Shown here in pieces: positions 4,536-5,831 of a DNA stretch of 5,831 nt; within the stretch, counting starts at the first letter, position 1; each line of letters starts with the position of its first letter. Under the pieces are notes generated by a model, which saw nothing but the letters and a program-made list of their open reading frames with translations, made no database searches and was not told the DNA's origin. Location of the stretch: NCBI GenBank assembly GCA_035280345.1, contig DATEGA010000191.1, forward strand, positions 1 through 5,831, in the 5' to 3' direction. The position numbers and the translations under genes were made by a program. The DNA is from DASSJF01 sp035280345 (lineage in GTDB: Bacteria; Sysuimicrobiota; Sysuimicrobiia; Sysuimicrobiales; Segetimicrobiaceae).

Positions 4536-5780
4536 ATGCTTCCGCCCGCCGCCCGCATCACGGTCGTTGTCCTCTCCGCGGCTCTGTCGCTGCAGCCGTG
4601 GACTGCAGTTCACGGTCCGGCGGAGGCGGCCGCGCCTCCGCGCGGCCCAGTCGGGGTCCGTTCCGCACGTCCGGCGCCGTCGACCGTGCTCATGGAAGTG
4701 AGTACAGGCGAGGTGCTCGAGAGCACGAACGCGACCGTGCAGCATCCGCCGGCGAGTCTCGACAAGTTGATGACGCTGTATCTCACGCTGCAGGCGATCC
4801 ACGCCGGCCGCCTCACGCCGGACACCAATGTCACGGTCAGCACGGAGGCCTGGCGGATCGGCCGCGTGCCCGGCAGCAGCCGGATGTTTCTCAACGTCGG
4901 CGACACGGTGACCGTGCGGCAGCTGCTCGAAGGTCTCATGGTCGCCTCCGGCAACGACGCCGCGGAGGCGCTGGCCGAGACGGTCGGCGGGTCCGCGGAC
5001 CGGTTCGTCGGGGAGATGAACGCCACAGCGGAACGGTTCGGGATGCGCGACACCCATTTTGTCACGCCGCACGGACTGCCGGCGCCCGGCGAGCACGTGA
5101 GCGCCGCCGACATGGCGGTACTGGCGCGGCACGTGTTGTTGGAGTTTCCGGAGGCCACGCAGTACAGTAGCCCGCAATACGAGTCCTACGGAGGCATCCG
5201 GCAGGCCAACTGGAACAATCTCGTCTTCCGCGACCCGCGGGTGGACGGACTGAAGACCGGCCACACGGAGGCGTCCGGCTACAGCATCGTCGCCACGGCC
5301 CGTGACGGCGACCTGCGGTTGGTCGTCGTCGTGCTCGGCGCGGCTTCTGTGCCGAAGCGGACGGCCCTCGCGGAGGGCATGCTCGCGGCGGGGTTTGCGC
5401 ACTACACCGTTGTCGCGGTGCCCTGGCAAACCGTCGTGCCCGCAGCGCTGCGCGTGTACGGGGGCAGCATGCACTCGGTGCCGCTGCAGACCGCGCGGTC
5501 CGTGACAGTCCTCGTACCGCGGGGATCGCGCGGCCAGTTCGAGGTGACGGAGGAGATCACGGCGCGGCCGTTCGCGCCGATCGCGCGCGGCCAGGACGTC
5601 GGAACGCTGACGGTACGGCGCAACGGCCAGGTCGTGCAGACGATCCCGCTGGTCGCCTCGGCGGCCGTGGACCGCGCGGGGCTCGTCGGCCGGTTGTGGG
5701 GCGTGGTCAGCTACGCGGCGGCCTCGCTGATGCACCGGCACCCGGTCACATCGCGCGGCACGTACTCTCCGCCGACCTAG
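4536..5780 (+). CDS. Secreted serine-type D-Ala-D-Ala carboxypeptidase (PBP5/DacA-DacF type, peptidase family S11)
   Basis: This 414-residue precursor should trim the terminal D-Ala from peptidoglycan pentapeptides outside the membrane. Residues 1-32 form a signal peptide with a hydrophobic core at about 8-20 and Ala-rich cleavage region near 29-33. The catalytic domain (about 45-285) has all three penicillin-binding motifs: Ser74-Leu-Asp-Lys77 (SxxK, acylated serine), Ser138-Gly-Asn140 (SxN) and Lys240-Thr-Gly242 (KTG). Supporting family blocks are RMFLNVGD (116-123), MNATAERFGM (161-170) and PHGLP (178-182). A PBP5 C-terminal beta domain follows at about 288-378. The last segment (382-399, GLVGRLWGVVSYAAASLM) could be the amphipathic or transmembrane anchor expected of this class, with a short polar tail. 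I prefer ATG 4536, which has GAGG (4526-4529) six bases upstream. GTG 4521 overlaps the adh stop as GTGA and would add five residues, but lacks a good ribosome site. In either case the gene is coupled to adh. Paralog-level naming (dacA, dacB, dacF) is not possible here. Confidence 0.95.
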   Translation: MLPPAARITVVVLSAALSLQPWTAVHGPAEAAAPPRGPVGVRSARPAPSTVLMEVSTGEVLESTNATVQHPPASLDKLMTLYLTLQAIHAGRLTPDTNVTVSTEAWRIGRVPGSSRMFLNVGDTVTVRQLLEGLMVASGNDAAEALAETVGGSADRFVGEMNATAERFGMRDTHFVTPHGLPAPGEHVSAADMAVLARHVLLEFPEATQYSSPQYESYGGIRQANWNNLVFRDPRVDGLKTGHTEASGYSIVATARDGDLRLVVVVLGAASVPKRTALAEGMLAAGFAHYTVVAVPWQTVVPAALRVYGGSMHSVPLQTARSVTVLVPRGSRGQFEVTEEITARPFAPIARGQDVGTLTVRRNGQVVQTIPLVASAAVDRAGLVGRLWGVVSYAAASLMHRHPVTSRGTYSPPT

Positions 5781-5829
5781 GCGCGCGGCCCGCGGAGCCC
5801 GCATGGGTGATGGCGCGGCCGGCGCGCCT
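5779..5829 (+). repeat. Inverted repeat after the carboxypeptidase gene
   Basis: AGGCGCGC (5779-5786) pairs perfectly with GCGCGCCT (5822-5829). GGCC at 5787-5790 then pairs with GGCC at 5817-5820, leaving G5821 bulged, for 12 pairs around a 26-base loop. It begins in the TAG stop codon and runs to the window end. No T-run is visible before the edge. It could be a 3' hairpin of the carboxypeptidase transcript, but it would overlap the possible next gene start, and GC-only arms arise easily here. Confidence 0.3.
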
Positions 5830-5831
5830 GA
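5803..5831 (+). CDS. Possible 5' end of a following gene (partial)
   Basis: GGAG at 5794-5797 precedes three candidate starts: ATG 5803 (five bases away), GTG 5807 (nine) and ATG 5810 (twelve). The frames of 5803 and of 5807/5810 are both open to the edge, giving at most nine codons. Close spacing to the carboxypeptidase on the same strand would fit an operon. The few residues from ATG 5810 (Met-Ala-Arg-Pro-Ala-Arg-Leu) would suit many proteins, so no family is assigned. The reported start is only the first candidate. Confidence 0.25.

Noticed and set aside
4395..5804. Minus-strand open frame of 469 codons antisense to the carboxypeptidase gene
   Set aside because: The + strand frame carries SxxK, SxN and KTG motifs and a signal peptide. 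The antisense translation is His/Arg-rich without recognisable features.
1..5831. Mobile element, CRISPR array, phage or toxin-antitoxin signature
   Set aside because: No transposase, integrase, terminal inverted repeats, spaced direct repeats or paired small toxin-like genes were seen. Composition looks uniform across the window.

Overview
The window is a very GC-rich bacterial segment, by eye roughly 70% G+C. All confident genes are on the + strand, with Shine-Dalgarno leaders and GTG/ATG starts. The base composition, the Shine-Dalgarno sequences, a Tat-type signal and a D,D-carboxypeptidase of the DacA/DacF type suggest a free-living, peptidoglycan-containing, high-GC bacterium. It could belong to one of the little-cultured Terrabacteria groups (Armatimonadota-, Sysuimicrobiota- or Chloroflexota-like) or be a thermophilic high-GC Bacillota. 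This placement is an impression from protein style, not a demonstrated assignment.

Layout. 1-51 may be the last codons of an upstream gene. 109-1233 encodes an AI-2E/PerM-family multipass membrane protein. 1234-1485 is a 252-base spacer containing several inverted repeats. It ends in a strong Shine-Dalgarno sequence for a 91-residue exported protein of unknown function (1486-1761). 1762-2026 is non-coding and holds a perfect 13-bp hairpin and a second 8-bp hairpin. 2027-3232 encodes a complete three-domain Ada protein: methylphosphotriester zinc domain, AraC-type HTH, and O6-alkylguanine methyltransferase. 3233-3426 is a leader whose Shine-Dalgarno sequence can pair with an upstream pyrimidine tract. 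3427-4524 encodes a zinc-dependent medium-chain alcohol dehydrogenase. It is followed at once (4-base overlap or 11-base gap, depending on the start) by a secreted serine D-Ala-D-Ala carboxypeptidase (4536-5780). A further gene may begin at about 5803-5810 and run off the window.

How the genes relate. Only adh and the carboxypeptidase look like one transcription and translation unit. The AI-2E gene, the small exported protein and ada are separated by structured spacers and are probably independent units. No shared pathway is evident: the window mixes transport, DNA alkylation repair, redox metabolism and cell-wall maturation, as ordinary chromosomal backbone does. I saw no mobile element, CRISPR array, rRNA, credible tRNA or defence/toxin system. 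The least explained items are the small Tat-like exported protein and the hairpin-rich spacers on either side of it. I did not find a convincing undescribed multi-gene system.
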